A stretch of DNA of 64,000 bases. Source: CAYSGL01 sp964520985. Lineage in GTDB: Bacteria > Pseudomonadota > Alphaproteobacteria > Micavibrionales > Micavibrionaceae. Location: assembly GCA_964520985.1 (NCBI GenBank), contig CAZFPB010000001.1:1178001-1242000 (forward strand). Direction: 5' to 3'. A program made the position numbers and the translations under genes. This document shows positions 24,979 to 34,504 of the stretch, in pieces (within the stretch, counting starts at the first letter, position 1; each line of letters opens with the position of its first letter). Below the pieces are notes generated by a model, which saw only the letters and a list, made by a program, of their open reading frames with translations, was not told the origin of the DNA and ran no database searches.

Positions 24979-26397
24979 ATGAGCTTTACCCTTGCCATTG
25001 TTGGCCGCCCGAATGTCGGCAAATCGACCCTATTTAACCGTTTAGCGGGGAAGAAACTCGCGATTGTCGACGATACGCCCGGCGTCACGCGCGACTGGCG
25101 CGAAGCGCCCGCGCAACTCTATGATCAGGCCTTCACCATTCTCGACACGGCCGGCCTCGAAGAGCATTTCGATGACTCCATTCAAGGGCGCATGCGCAAG
25201 CAGACTGAAGAAGCGCTCAAACGCGCCGACGTCATCCTGTTCCTGATCGATGGCCGTATGGGTTTGACACCGATCGACGAGCATTTCGCCAGCTTCCTGC
25301 GCAAGCAGAAAAAGCCGGTCATTCTCGGCGTCAACAAATGCGAAAATGAGCGTGCCAGCATCGCCGGTGTCGGCGAAGCGCATAAGCTTGGCTTTGGTAC
25401 GCCACTCCAACTATCTGCCGAGCACAATATCGGCATTCAGGAATTATACGAAGCGCTCACCCCGTTTTTCCCTGAAGAAGAAATAGAATATGTGCCGGAT
25501 GATGATGTCGGCGATATCGATGAAGACGCGCTCGACGCGCTCGAAGGCAATCTCGATTTCGAATTGCCCGAAGAGCCGGAAGAAGACGACAAACCCATCA
25601 AGATCGCGATCGTCGGTCGCCCGAATGTCGGTAAATCGACCCTGCTCAACGCGCTGGTGAAAGACAACCGCGTGATGACAGGCCCCGAAGCCGGTATTAC
25701 GCGCGATGCAATCGCCGTCGACTGGGAATACAAAGATACCAAGATCAAGCTGGTCGACACGGCCGGGATGCGCAAGAAAGCGCGCGTTGACAACAACATC
25801 GAACAGATGTCGGTGGAAGATACGATGCGCGCCATTCGCCTGGCGCAGATTGTCATTCTGGTTGTCGATGCCAACAGCCCGCTGGAAAAGCAGGATCTGC
25901 AGATTGCCGATCATGTGCTCAAAGAAGGCCGCGCGCTGATCCTCGCTGTCAATAAATGGGACAGCGTAAAAGACCGCGATGATTTGCTCGACAGTATTCA
26001 GTACCGTCTTGAAACCGGTCTCGCGCAGGTCAAGAAACTGCCGTTCGTTACCATTTCGGCAAAGAACGGGCGCAATCTCAACCTGCTGATGGACCGCGTA
26101 CTGATCACCTACGGAATCTGGAACCGCCGCGTGAAAACCGCCAAGCTCAACCGCTGGCTGGCCGCGCGCGAAAGCCAGAACCCGGCGCCAATGGTCGAAG
26201 GCCGCTCGAACCGCCTCAAATACATTGCACAGATCAACACGCGCCCACCGACGTTCGCGATGTGGGTCTCACAATCTCAGGAACTTCCCGGCACCTACCG
26301 CCGTTACATTACCAACGCCCTGCGTGAAGATTTCGATCTGCCCGGCGTACCGGTGCGCTTGCTTATCCGCAAGAGCAAAAACCCCTTCAGTGACTAG
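24979..26397 (+). CDS. der: Ribosome biogenesis GTPase Der (EngA)
   Basis: 472 aa with two tandem GTPase domains: GRPNVGKST near residue 8 with DTAGLEEHF and NKCE, and GRPNVGKST at about 213-221 with DTAGMRKKAR and NKWD. An acidic linker (EYVPDDDVGDIDEDALDALE) joins them, and a KH-like domain closes the protein. Needed for 50S assembly. It starts 18 bases after bamB; a short stem spanning the bamB stop partly covers the region where its ribosome binding site (AAAGG) lies. Confidence 0.96.
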   Translation: MSFTLAIVGRPNVGKSTLFNRLAGKKLAIVDDTPGVTRDWREAPAQLYDQAFTILDTAGLEEHFDDSIQGRMRKQTEEALKRADVILFLIDGRMGLTPIDEHFASFLRKQKKPVILGVNKCENERASIAGVGEAHKLGFGTPLQLSAEHNIGIQELYEALTPFFPEEEIEYVPDDDVGDIDEDALDALEGNLDFELPEEPEEDDKPIKIAIVGRPNVGKSTLLNALVKDNRVMTGPEAGITRDAIAVDWEYKDTKIKLVDTAGMRKKARVDNNIEQMSVEDTMRAIRLAQIVILVVDANSPLEKQDLQIADHVLKEGRALILAVNKWDSVKDRDDLLDSIQYRLETGLAQVKKLPFVTISAKNGRNLNLLMDRVLITYGIWNRRVKTAKLNRWLAARESQNPAPMVEGRSNRLKYIAQINTRPPTFAMWVSQSQELPGTYRRYITNALREDFDLPGVPVRLLIRKSKNPFSD

Positions 26398-26405
26398 AGA
26401 AGACT

Positions 26406-27275
26406 ATGGAAGAATTAGAGAACGTCGTTAAAACTGCCGGCCTGCCGGATATCAGCACATTGATCGCCGCAGAAGGCGGAATTTTCCCTCTACTGATTGA
26501 ATGGGGCATGCGCCTGCTCGTCGCCGTGGCTATCTTGATGATAGGCTGGGTGATTGGCCGCTTTATCAGCGGGCGTATCAACAAATTGCACCGCATGGAT
26601 GCCACGCTGAAAAGTTTCCTCGGCGCGCTGACCCGCTACACGATTACAACTGTCTCCATCATCACCATCATCGGCCTGTTCGGTGTACCAATGGCATCCT
26701 TCATCGCCGTCATGGGCGCTGCCGGTCTTGCGATCGGCCTCGCATTGCAAGGCACGCTCTCCAACGTGGCATCGGGCGTGATGCTGTTGATTCTGCGCCC
26801 GTTCAATGTCGGCGATTACATTACGTTCGGCGATATGGGCGGCACGGTAAAATCCTTGAGTCTGTTCGGCACAGAACTCGCTGCCGCGGACAACGTCTAC
26901 ATCTTCGCGCCTAACAGCGCGATCTGGGGGCAATCGATCACCAATTATTCGCGCAATCTGCTGCGCCGTCAGGATATTCTTGTCGGCATCAGTTACGATG
27001 ATGACATTACTAAAGCACTGGATATCGTGCTGAACGTCCTGAAAAACGATGCGCGTATTATTCAGGATGGCGATCAGGCACCGCAGGTGATGACCGACAA
27101 GATGAGCGACTGGTCCGTTAATCTGATTGCGCGGTTCTGGAGCAAGAATTCAGACTACTGGAATCTGCGATGGGATATTACCAAGGCGATCAAGGAACAA
27201 CTCGATGCCGGCGGCATCATGATCCCCTACCCGACCCAATTGGGCATTGCCCGCGTCGAAGGCCAGAAGGTTTAA
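26406..27275 (+). CDS. Small-conductance mechanosensitive channel, MscS family
   Basis: 289 aa. Membrane segments at about 35-55 and 75-95, and the pore helix AVMGAAGLAIGLALQGTLSN with the Gly/Ala packing of MscS TM3, followed by the beta domain (LILRPFNVGDYITFGDMGGTVKSLSLFGTEL). Opens under membrane tension to release solutes. Eight bases after der, so probably in the same transcript. Its stop overlaps the convergent SDR gene by 4 bases. Confidence 0.92.
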   Translation: MEELENVVKTAGLPDISTLIAAEGGIFPLLIEWGMRLLVAVAILMIGWVIGRFISGRINKLHRMDATLKSFLGALTRYTITTVSIITIIGLFGVPMASFIAVMGAAGLAIGLALQGTLSNVASGVMLLILRPFNVGDYITFGDMGGTVKSLSLFGTELAAADNVYIFAPNSAIWGQSITNYSRNLLRRQDILVGISYDDDITKALDIVLNVLKNDARIIQDGDQAPQVMTDKMSDWSVNLIARFWSKNSDYWNLRWDITKAIKEQLDAGGIMIPYPTQLGIARVEGQKV

Positions 27276-27976
27276 TTGATAAAGATTGTTTCGCCGTTAC
27301 GCGCGCAGTCATTGGCCGCGAGCTCTAAAAATGGTGCGACAATATCGTCGGGCGCAGGACGCATCATCGGATCTTCCCCGGGATAGGCTCTCGCCCGCAT
27401 CGCGGTACGCACACGGCCAGGATCAATAATATTCACCCGCACGTTTGTTTTGGCATTTTCTGCCGCGTAGGTTTTCGCGAGCATTTCAACTGCGGCTTTC
27501 GAGACCGCATACGGCCCCCAGTAAGCGCGCACATCAGATGTGACGCCCGAGGTTACGAAGATCGCGCGGCCTGCGGATGATTGTTGCAGCAGTGGATCGA
27601 GTGTGCGCACTAGACGGAAATTCGCCGAGAGGTTCACGGTAAGGGAAATATCCCATTCCTTGACACTGCTATGGGTGATGGGACCATTGGTTGCCAGATA
27701 ACCGGCATTGCCGACGAAAATATCGAGGCCGCCAAAATGCTGCAGCAGAGTCGGTCCAAGCGCATCGAGTGAATCCAGTTCCGCCAGATCGACGGGCATG
27801 ATGGTCGCCTTGCCGCCCAGTGCGCGGATCGCATCATCGGTTTCTTCAAGACCGCCGACCGTGCGGGCCAGCAGCACTACATGCGCGCCCGCCTTGGCAT
27901 AGGCTTTGGCGACAGCCGCGCCGATACCGCGCGACGCGCCAGTGACCAGCGCTGTTTTACCGGATAGATCAACCAT
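27272..27976 (-). CDS. Short-chain dehydrogenase/reductase
   Basis: 234 aa from ATG 27976 (MVDLSGKTALVTGAS); the frame is open upstream into purF but that part is not SDR-like. NAD(P) site TGASRGIG, the NAG triad (VGNAGYLA), catalytic Ser (FVTSGVTS) and YxxxK (PYAVSK). Classical SDR; the ending YPGEDPMMRPAPDDI resembles SDRs of fatty acyl or quinone metabolism, but the substrate is not predictable. Five bases after purF, thus the last gene of the cvpA-purF transcript. Confidence 0.9.
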   Translation of the reverse strand: MVDLSGKTALVTGASRGIGAAVAKAYAKAGAHVVLLARTVGGLEETDDAIRALGGKATIMPVDLAELDSLDALGPTLLQHFGGLDIFVGNAGYLATNGPITHSSVKEWDISLTVNLSANFRLVRTLDPLLQQSSAGRAIFVTSGVTSDVRAYWGPYAVSKAAVEMLAKTYAAENAKTNVRVNIIDPGRVRTAMRARAYPGEDPMMRPAPDDIVAPFLELAANDCARNGETIFIN

Positions 27977-27981
27977 GGAGA

Positions 27982-29457
27982 TTATGCCTTCACGCGGTGT
28001 TCGCGCAGGACGGAAATCTTCCGCCCCGATCCGCCGCAACCAGAGGACAATTCTTTGTCGACCAGTTCCACGGCATAATCGCCGGTGAAACACGCGTCGC
28101 AATATTGCGGGTTGTCGGCATTGCGCTTTGCTTCGCCGACAGCGCGATACAGGCCATCGACTGAAATGTAACCGAGACTGTCCACGCCGATCTTTTGCGC
28201 GATTTCTTCGACGGAGTGTGTGTGCGCCAGCAACTGCTCCGTATCAGGCGTATCGATGCCGTAGAAGCAGCTATGGCTGGTCGGCGGCGATGAGATGCGC
28301 ATGTGTACTTCCTTGGCGCCGGCGGCACGCACCATCTCGACGATCTTGCGCGAGGTCGTGCCGCGCACGATCGAGTCATCCACCAGCACAACGATCTTGT
28401 CTTTCAAATACGCACGGTTGGCGTTGTGTTTCAGCTTCACGCCGAGGTTGCGAATGCGGTCGGTCGGCTCGATGAACGTGCGGCCGACATAGTGATTGCG
28501 GATGATACCGAGCTCGAACGGTATGCCGCTGGCTTCCGCATACCCGATGGCTGAGGGTACGCCGGAATCCGGCACGGGCACGACAAGGTCGGCGGTCGGG
28601 CAAGGAGATTCCTTGGCGAGTTCCGCGCCGATATTCTTGCGCGCCGCATAGACCGACTTGCCTTCCATTTCGGAATCGGGACGGGCGAAATACACATATT
28701 CGAAAATGCAAAAACGGTTGCCGACTTTTTCAAACGGCTGGTGCGATTGCACACCCATGCTGTCGATCACGACCATCTCACCCGGCTTGATATCGCGCAC
28801 GAGTTCCGCGCCGATAATATCAAACGCGCAGCTCTCAGAGGCGAGCACATAGGAGTCGCCGAGGCGGCCCAGTACCAGCGGGCGAATGCCGAATGGGTCG
28901 CGCAGACCAATCAGCTTGCCTTCCGCAATCGCAACGAGTGAATAAGCGCCCTTAATCTGGTTCACCACATCCTTGACGCGATCGACCAGTGTCTTCTTCT
29001 GACTTGTGGCCATCAGGTGGAGAATGACTTCAGTGTCGCTGGTCGTCTGGAACAGCGAGCCTTTTTGCACCAGCGCTTCGCGCAAGGTGGCGGCGTTAGT
29101 CAGGTTCCCGTTATGCGCGACACCAAAACCGCCGAACGACATGTCGGCGAAGAGCGGCTGGACGTTGCGCAGCAAGCTGTCACCCGTGGTGGAATAACGG
29201 TTGTGGCCGATGGCGATGTGGCCTTTGAGTTTCTCGATAATCTCGCCATTGCCGAAGGTGGAATCGACGAGGCCGAGCGCACGGTGCGAGTAGTAATCCT
29301 CGCCATCGTAGGTGAGGATACCGGCAGCTTCCTGTCCGCGGTGCTGCAGGGCGTGCAGGCCGAGGGCGGTTAAGGCGGCGCCTTCGTCATGGCCATAGAC
29401 ACCAAAGACCCCGCATTCTTCGTGAAGCCGGTCGTCATCAAAAGGATTCGTGTTCAT
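27982..29457 (-). CDS. purF: Amidophosphoribosyltransferase
   Basis: 491 aa. A 14-residue propeptide precedes the nucleophile Cys15 (HEECGVFGV), as in the Bacillus-type enzyme. Cysteines in RFCIFE, HSCFYG and YCDACF are placed to bind a [4Fe-4S] cluster. The PRPP loop VVLVDDSIVRGTTS is intact. First committed step of purine synthesis: PRPP and glutamine to phosphoribosylamine. Located 6 bases after cvpA, as in enterobacteria. Confidence 0.96.
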   Translation of the reverse strand: MNTNPFDDDRLHEECGVFGVYGHDEGAALTALGLHALQHRGQEAAGILTYDGEDYYSHRALGLVDSTFGNGEIIEKLKGHIAIGHNRYSTTGDSLLRNVQPLFADMSFGGFGVAHNGNLTNAATLREALVQKGSLFQTTSDTEVILHLMATSQKKTLVDRVKDVVNQIKGAYSLVAIAEGKLIGLRDPFGIRPLVLGRLGDSYVLASESCAFDIIGAELVRDIKPGEMVVIDSMGVQSHQPFEKVGNRFCIFEYVYFARPDSEMEGKSVYAARKNIGAELAKESPCPTADLVVPVPDSGVPSAIGYAEASGIPFELGIIRNHYVGRTFIEPTDRIRNLGVKLKHNANRAYLKDKIVVLVDDSIVRGTTSRKIVEMVRAAGAKEVHMRISSPPTSHSCFYGIDTPDTEQLLAHTHSVEEIAQKIGVDSLGYISVDGLYRAVGEAKRNADNPQYCDACFTGDYAVELVDKELSSGCGGSGRKISVLREHRVKA

Positions 29458-29463
29458 GCTTTT

Positions 29464-30174
29464 CTACTCGTTGTAGGCGGGTTGGTCGGTAAAGAGCTGG
29501 TCAATCTTGCCCCGCTCCGCATCATCATAGCCATCTTCTTTGGCGGCTGGTTTTTCTTCTTCTGCGTCTTTTTCGGCTTTGTCGCCGGCGAGCAGGTTTT
29601 GCTCCAGCAATTTGTCTTTGAAGGCATTCTGCTTTTCCTTGGCCGCTTTTTCCACCTCTTCGGAATCCGGCAGATATTCAGTCAGCACTACGGCGACTTC
29701 CTCAATGAGATAGTGCGTGCGGCTTTCCTTGAACAGCTCTTCCTTGGATTCTTCTTTCATCATCAGATGGAATGGCAGGTAGAACAGGCCGAGCAGCACG
29801 AAACCGCGCGCGACGCCGAAGAGAATGCCGAGCGTGCGGTCGACCGGGCCGAGGCCCATGGCTTTGACGCCGCCCGCGATGAAGTGGCTGAGGATGGAAA
29901 TGGCAACGACGAAGACGACGAAAATGGCGGCATAGGCGGTGGCGTCAGCCGCGACATCCATGGGGATCATGTCGAAGAGCTTCTCCGGCTCGCCCTCGCC
30001 GGTTACGCCGAACCAGCCGCGGAAAATAGGGGCAAGTTTGGGGCCGAGGAAGATCGCCGCAAGCACGCCGCCGACGACGCCGGCGATGGTCAGCACTTCA
30101 CGAATAAAGCCGCGCAAGAAGGAAATGGCGGCTGAGATGAGGATTAAGACCCCTACGACAATATCGATGATCAT
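29464..30174 (-). CDS. cvpA: CvpA family membrane protein
   Basis: 236 aa from ATG 30174 (MIIDIVVGVLIL); upstream codons to 30213 are less likely. Four membrane helices in the first 150 residues with the family motif SAAISFLRGFIREVL, then a long charged cytoplasmic tail (KAEKDAEEEKPAAKEDGYDDAERGK region). CvpA proteins are needed for colicin V export in E. coli and for envelope homeostasis; the exact activity is unknown. It directly precedes purF. Confidence 0.9.
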   Translation of the reverse strand: MIIDIVVGVLILISAAISFLRGFIREVLTIAGVVGGVLAAIFLGPKLAPIFRGWFGVTGEGEPEKLFDMIPMDVAADATAYAAIFVVFVVAISILSHFIAGGVKAMGLGPVDRTLGILFGVARGFVLLGLFYLPFHLMMKEESKEELFKESRTHYLIEEVAVVLTEYLPDSEEVEKAAKEKQNAFKDKLLEQNLLAGDKAEKDAEEEKPAAKEDGYDDAERGKIDQLFTDQPAYNE

Positions 30175-30228
30175 GACCCGCTCAGTGATAGAGAAAGGCC
30201 CTTGGAAATGCAAGGAATTATGCGGTCC

Positions 30229-31623
30229 CTAAGCAGCCGCTGCGGCCCGTTTTTTGACGGAAAACAAGGCGATCAGGTCATCGAGATGGTCGATCTGGCT
30301 GACGCTTAAGGGGTACTCGCCCTTTTTACCTTTTTTGGGCGGTGCGGGGATGACAGCGCGATCAAACCCAAGCTTGGCGGCTTCCTTCAGGCGCAGGTCG
30401 GGCTGCGCCACCGTGCGGATTTCCCCGGACAGGCCGATCTCGCCAAAGAACACCGAGCCATGCGGCACCGGCACGCCTGTCTGGGAGGAGACCAGCGCGG
30501 CAGCGACGGCCAGGTCGGCGGCTGGCTCATTAATGCGGATACCGCCCGCGATGTTGAGGAAGATGTCGGAACTGGAGAGCGTAATGCCGCAGCGCGCTTC
30601 AAGCACGGCCAGCACCATGGCGAGACGGTTGGAGTCCCAGCCGATGACGGCGCGGCGCGGCGTCCCGAGCGGCGACGGCGCGACCAGCGCCTGCACTTCA
30701 ACCAGTACGGGACGCGTGCCCTCTAACCCCGCCAGTACGGCGGAGCCAGCGACATGATCCTGCCGCTGGGCAAGGAAGAGTTCGGACGGGTTGGCCACTT
30801 CGACGAGGCCTTCGCTCGCCATTTCAAACACGCCGATCTCATCGGTCGGGCCGAAGCGGTTTTTGACGGTGCGCAGGATGCGGAATTGATGCCCGCGATC
30901 GCCTTCGAAATAGAGGACGGCATCGACCAAGTGCTCGAGCACGCGCGGACCCGCGATCTGCCCGTCCTTGGTCACGTGACCGACAAAGAGAATAGAGATG
31001 CCGCGGCGTTTGGCCACGCGGGTGAGCTCCGCCGCGCAGGTGCGCACTTGCGTCACCGTGCCGGGCGCGGAATCGACATTGTCGATATACATGGTCTGGA
31101 TGGAGTCGATAACGACGAGGTCAGCAGGGTTCACGCTCTCATCGATACTGGCGATGATGTCGCGCACCGAAGTGGCGGCGGCGAGTTCGACAGGCGCGCC
31201 TTGCAGGCCCAGCCGCTCGGCGCGCATGCGCACCTGATCGACCGCCTCCTCGCCCGAGATATAGAGACAGCGCTTGCCCGTCTGCGCGAGTTTGCACACG
31301 ACCTGTAAGAGCAGCGTCGATTTACCGATACCGGGATCGCCGCCAATCAGCAGCGCCGAACCGGGCACGAGGCCGCCGCCCGTCACGCGGTCGAATTCCG
31401 CAATGCCGGTTTTGAGGCGCGGGAGTTTCTTTTCGCCAGTGCCCTGTAGTGGCACGAAGTCGATATGGCGGCCCTTTTTGGCGGTCATGCCCTTGGGCGC
31501 CGATGCCTCGACTTTTTCTTCCTGAATGCAATTCCACTCGTTACACGCTTCGCACTTGCCGCTCCATTTGGAGGAGACGTTGCCGCACGACTGGCAGACA
31601 TAGGTCTTGGCGTTTTTGGACAT
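30229..31623 (-). CDS. radA: DNA repair protein RadA (Sms)
   Basis: 464 aa. N-terminal C4 zinc finger (Cys10, 13, 24, 27), RecA-like ATPase with GGDPGIGKSTLLLQ, the RadA-specific KNRFG motif, and a C-terminal Lon-protease-like domain (LAVAAALVSS ... FFGEIGLSGEIR). A branch-migration helicase in recombinational repair. Its ATG lies one base after the stop of a short upstream ORF, and its AAGGA site lies inside that ORF, suggesting coupled translation. 54 bases separate it from cvpA. Confidence 0.96.
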   Translation of the reverse strand: MSKNAKTYVCQSCGNVSSKWSGKCEACNEWNCIQEEKVEASAPKGMTAKKGRHIDFVPLQGTGEKKLPRLKTGIAEFDRVTGGGLVPGSALLIGGDPGIGKSTLLLQVVCKLAQTGKRCLYISGEEAVDQVRMRAERLGLQGAPVELAAATSVRDIIASIDESVNPADLVVIDSIQTMYIDNVDSAPGTVTQVRTCAAELTRVAKRRGISILFVGHVTKDGQIAGPRVLEHLVDAVLYFEGDRGHQFRILRTVKNRFGPTDEIGVFEMASEGLVEVANPSELFLAQRQDHVAGSAVLAGLEGTRPVLVEVQALVAPSPLGTPRRAVIGWDSNRLAMVLAVLEARCGITLSSSDIFLNIAGGIRINEPAADLAVAAALVSSQTGVPVPHGSVFFGEIGLSGEIRTVAQPDLRLKEAAKLGFDRAVIPAPPKKGKKGEYPLSVSQIDHLDDLIALFSVKKRAAAAA

Positions 31624-31624
31624 A

Positions 31625-31780
31625 TTAGGATTTCCTTGTATCGTGGAAAATCAAGGCGTTAAAGGTAGGTTCAATAGTTCGTTTGATCGATTTTTTTTGC
31701 TTTCTGGCACTCGCCATCATGTCGCGCAGATATTGCGGAATGGCGGTCTCGGTCGGGATCTGGCGCAGGAACAATCTCAT
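31625..31780 (-). CDS. Candidate 51-aa basic protein upstream of radA
   Basis: ATG at 31780, stop TAA at 31625-31627, one base before the radA start. It reads MRLFLRQIPTETAIPQYLRD, then a Lys/Arg-rich stretch (ARKQKKSIKRT). A purine-rich AAGGGGG lies immediately before the ATG, which is closer than ideal. The tight junction to radA suggests either a small coupled gene or a leader peptide. No family recognised. Confidence 0.35.
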   Translation of the reverse strand: MRLFLRQIPTETAIPQYLRDMMASARKQKKSIKRTIEPTFNALIFHDTRKS

Positions 31781-31821
31781 TCCCCCTTATACCACCCATA
31801 AAGGAACATAACAAGAACGAT

Positions 31822-32811
31822 TTAAGAAGCTGGATGATTCATCAACTGTGTTTCGCCGATATGCATGGCCCAGAGGTTTTCGGGGGCGTAGCCGCGCGCT
31901 TGCCCGGCCTGTTTGAAACGGACGGGCGGTTCGAAGGGGTCTTCGGTGGTAAGTTTGATGCTGCCCCAGTGCATGCCGATGACGGTTTTGACGTGCAGGT
32001 CTGTGGCGATGTCGATGGCCTGCTCCGGCGTGGCGTGAACGGCTTTCATGAGTTCCACCGGATCATACGCGCCGATGCCGATCATGCCGTAATCAAAGGG
32101 GCCATGTTGCGCGAGGTCTTTGAAGACAGGGCCGTGCGTTGTGTCGCCGCTGAAATACAGCTTTTTGGTTTTGCCCTGAATGGCGAAGCCGCCCCAGAGC
32201 ATGTGGTTGCGGTCCCACAAGGAGCGCGCGGAAAAATGGATGGCGGGCAGGACGGTGACAGAGAGCGACGCGGCGTGCGCCTGCTGACCCCAGCCGAGCT
32301 CGATGACGTTGGTGAAACCGAGCGGGCGTAATACATCGCCGTTATTATCGGGCGTCACCACAACCATGTCTTTTTTATTGGGCAACTGGCGCAGCGTTTC
32401 TTTATCGAGATGGTCGTAGTGATTGTGCGAAATCAGCAGCACGTCGATCTTGGGCAAATTGCGCACCGAGAGGCCCGGCGGCGAGAAGCGCTTGGGGCCG
32501 AGCAGATAGCGGAACGGCGAAGCGCGCTGCGAGAGAAACGGATCTGTCAGAATGGTCAGGCCATTGAGCCTGATCAGGAAGGCCGCATGGCCGAGCCAGG
32601 TGATGCTGTCCTGATCGCCGTAGGATTTCAACGTAGCCAGCACGTCGGCTTCGGGCTTCACGAAGCCCTGCGGTAACTGGACCGGCGCGCGATCGCGCAT
32701 GCGGCTCCAGAAGAATTTCTTCCAGGCTTCCTTGGTGGCCTCACTGCTTTCAATGAGGGGGCTGCCTGGCGGGTTAAGATAGGGCTGTCGGCGGGATGTG
32801 GTTTGGCGCAT
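31822..32811 (-). CDS. Metallo-beta-lactamase-fold hydrolase (NAPE-PLD/UlaG-like)
   Basis: 329 aa with no signal peptide. Metal-binding motif SHNHYDHLD (about residue 127-135), further ligands in AIHFSAR, YFSGDTTHGP and GMHWGS. ITWLGHAAFLIRLNG and TDPFLSQRASP are typical of the family that includes NAPE-hydrolysing phospholipase D and RomA-like proteins. The substrate is likely a phosphodiester or lactone but is not predictable. Part of the minus-strand series after the heparinase-like gene (41-base gap). Confidence 0.88.
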   Translation of the reverse strand: MRQTTSRRQPYLNPPGSPLIESSEATKEAWKKFFWSRMRDRAPVQLPQGFVKPEADVLATLKSYGDQDSITWLGHAAFLIRLNGLTILTDPFLSQRASPFRYLLGPKRFSPPGLSVRNLPKIDVLLISHNHYDHLDKETLRQLPNKKDMVVVTPDNNGDVLRPLGFTNVIELGWGQQAHAASLSVTVLPAIHFSARSLWDRNHMLWGGFAIQGKTKKLYFSGDTTHGPVFKDLAQHGPFDYGMIGIGAYDPVELMKAVHATPEQAIDIATDLHVKTVIGMHWGSIKLTTEDPFEPPVRFKQAGQARGYAPENLWAMHIGETQLMNHPAS

Positions 32812-32852
32812 GGGAATTTTATATGGTGAGTGTCCCGATCAAAAACAAGGAG

Positions 32853-34499
32853 CTACTCGCGCTGCATCGCCCATTTCAGCTGGAGCATGTCGGCGGTCAT
32901 GGTCGTGGTGAGCACCAGCTGTTTGGTTTTGCGCGGGCGCAGACCCTCACCCAGATAGATGGAGTTTTCGAGGGTCAGCGTGGCATCGCCCGAGAGCGTA
33001 AAGCGCCAGCCGGGTCCGGCGGGCAGACGCAGCAGCGCTTCTGTGCCGCCCTGCACGAGAGAGACGGACACTTTAGGATGCAGGTGGAAGCGCACCGTAA
33101 CATCGTGACCCTTGGAGAGGCCGACCGCGCAGTTCAAGGTTTCTTCGCCGCGCAGATCGCCGCCCTGATCCGCCAGATAGATGCGGCGGCGGTGGGTGAC
33201 GCCGTTGAGCGGCACGTAGCCATCGTGGCAAGCATCGATGATGACGGCGCCGCCGAGGTCCTCGCGGGTAACTTGCACGACGCGGGGCTTGCGGCCCATC
33301 GAGCCGTCTTTGTGAATTTCGCAGGCGTTGCGGTGATCGATGGTGAGCGCATTGTGCGCGCCGGTGCCGCGCAACGCGTCCTGCCATTTCGCATCGGTCG
33401 GATGGCCGCCGCAATTGACGAAGATGCGATCGCGCGCATAGGAGAATTCAAAGGCCAGCGGCGCGGCGTGTGCATCTTCATCGTGCGGATAGGCAGGTGG
33501 CTTGCCCGTGTCCATGATCAACAGGCCGCGACCGAGCGCGATGCGCTCAAACCCTGTGTGCGGCAGGCTTGAGAGGGCTTTCACGCGGCTGCCGCTATGC
33601 AGCAGCACGGATTTTTCGGTGGTGGGATCGCCCTCTTGCACGCCGTTGAAGAGCGCGTGTTTCTGATCGGAATGACGGAAGAAGCGCAAGGCGGGGACAG
33701 CGCGATCGAGCGCATGCTGAATTTTCGCGATGCCGGGATAGCCGCCTTTTTGCAGGGCGCAGCGAATATCGACGAGGATGCTGATGGCTTCGAACAGCAC
33801 CGCCGGATTACGCGAGACGTGGCCGCCGTCCGATAAAATCTGTTTGTCGATTTCCTTGTGCAGCAGCGTCAATGCTTGCTCGAGCGATTGTTCGCGGCCT
33901 TCAAGGCACAGGCCGACATAGGCGAGACCGCGGATGGCGCGCAGTAATGCGATGCCATGCAGACTGCCCGGCAGGGCGCGGGTTAAATGACGGGCCTGTT
34001 TGTGCAGGGAATCGAAAAACTGTTCCTGAAATTCGTCAGAGGCGCTGTCGCCGTAAAAATCAAAGGCGCTCATCCAGTTGGCAAGACGGTGGCCAAGAAT
34101 ATCGGCGCGCCACGCGGTGACTTCCCAGCGCGGATATTTATCCATCCAGTTGGCGATCATCATGCGCGCGGCGCGGCGGCCGATATTACCGCCCAGCGCC
34201 CGCAGATCGCGCAGCCAGTCGAAACCGTGCAGGTGAGCAATCCAGACAGGTGCGACATCATCCGGCATCCAGTTGGCATTGTGCAACTCTAACTGGTCAT
34301 CGCCATAGGTGAAGATTCCGCCATGGGCGAGCCAGCGGCCTTTTTCGGCGGAACCAGCGCGAATGTCGGTGGGCGAGAACAGCAGTTTGCTGGGGGGCGG
34401 CTCAACGAAAGGCCATACCACGTGCGGCGCGACGGACGTGATGTGCGCGGCTTTGGATTTAATCTTATGCGAAAATTTTTCCAGCGCCCGCCCCAGCAT
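32853..34499 (-). CDS. Heparinase II/III-like protein
   Basis: 548 aa. An alpha/alpha-toroid N-terminal half (for example HGIALLRAIRGLAYVGLCLEG) and a C-terminal beta domain (heparinase II/III-like, with GAHNALTIDHRNACEIHKDG). There is no signal peptide, unlike true secreted polysaccharide lyases. The pairing with rpe (5-base gap) is common in alphaproteobacteria, where the protein is thought to act on envelope or storage polysaccharide; the substrate is unknown. Confidence 0.87.
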   Translation of the reverse strand: MLGRALEKFSHKIKSKAAHITSVAPHVVWPFVEPPPSKLLFSPTDIRAGSAEKGRWLAHGGIFTYGDDQLELHNANWMPDDVAPVWIAHLHGFDWLRDLRALGGNIGRRAARMMIANWMDKYPRWEVTAWRADILGHRLANWMSAFDFYGDSASDEFQEQFFDSLHKQARHLTRALPGSLHGIALLRAIRGLAYVGLCLEGREQSLEQALTLLHKEIDKQILSDGGHVSRNPAVLFEAISILVDIRCALQKGGYPGIAKIQHALDRAVPALRFFRHSDQKHALFNGVQEGDPTTEKSVLLHSGSRVKALSSLPHTGFERIALGRGLLIMDTGKPPAYPHDEDAHAAPLAFEFSYARDRIFVNCGGHPTDAKWQDALRGTGAHNALTIDHRNACEIHKDGSMGRKPRVVQVTREDLGGAVIIDACHDGYVPLNGVTHRRRIYLADQGGDLRGEETLNCAVGLSKGHDVTVRFHLHPKVSVSLVQGGTEALLRLPAGPGWRFTLSGDATLTLENSIYLGEGLRPRKTKQLVLTTTMTADMLQLKWAMQRE

Positions 34500-34504
34500 T
34501 GCGA

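Noticed and set aside
29389..30135. A 248-codon plus-strand frame opposite cvpA
   Set aside because: Hydrophobic and low complexity because it is antisense to a membrane protein gene; no start signal and no family features.
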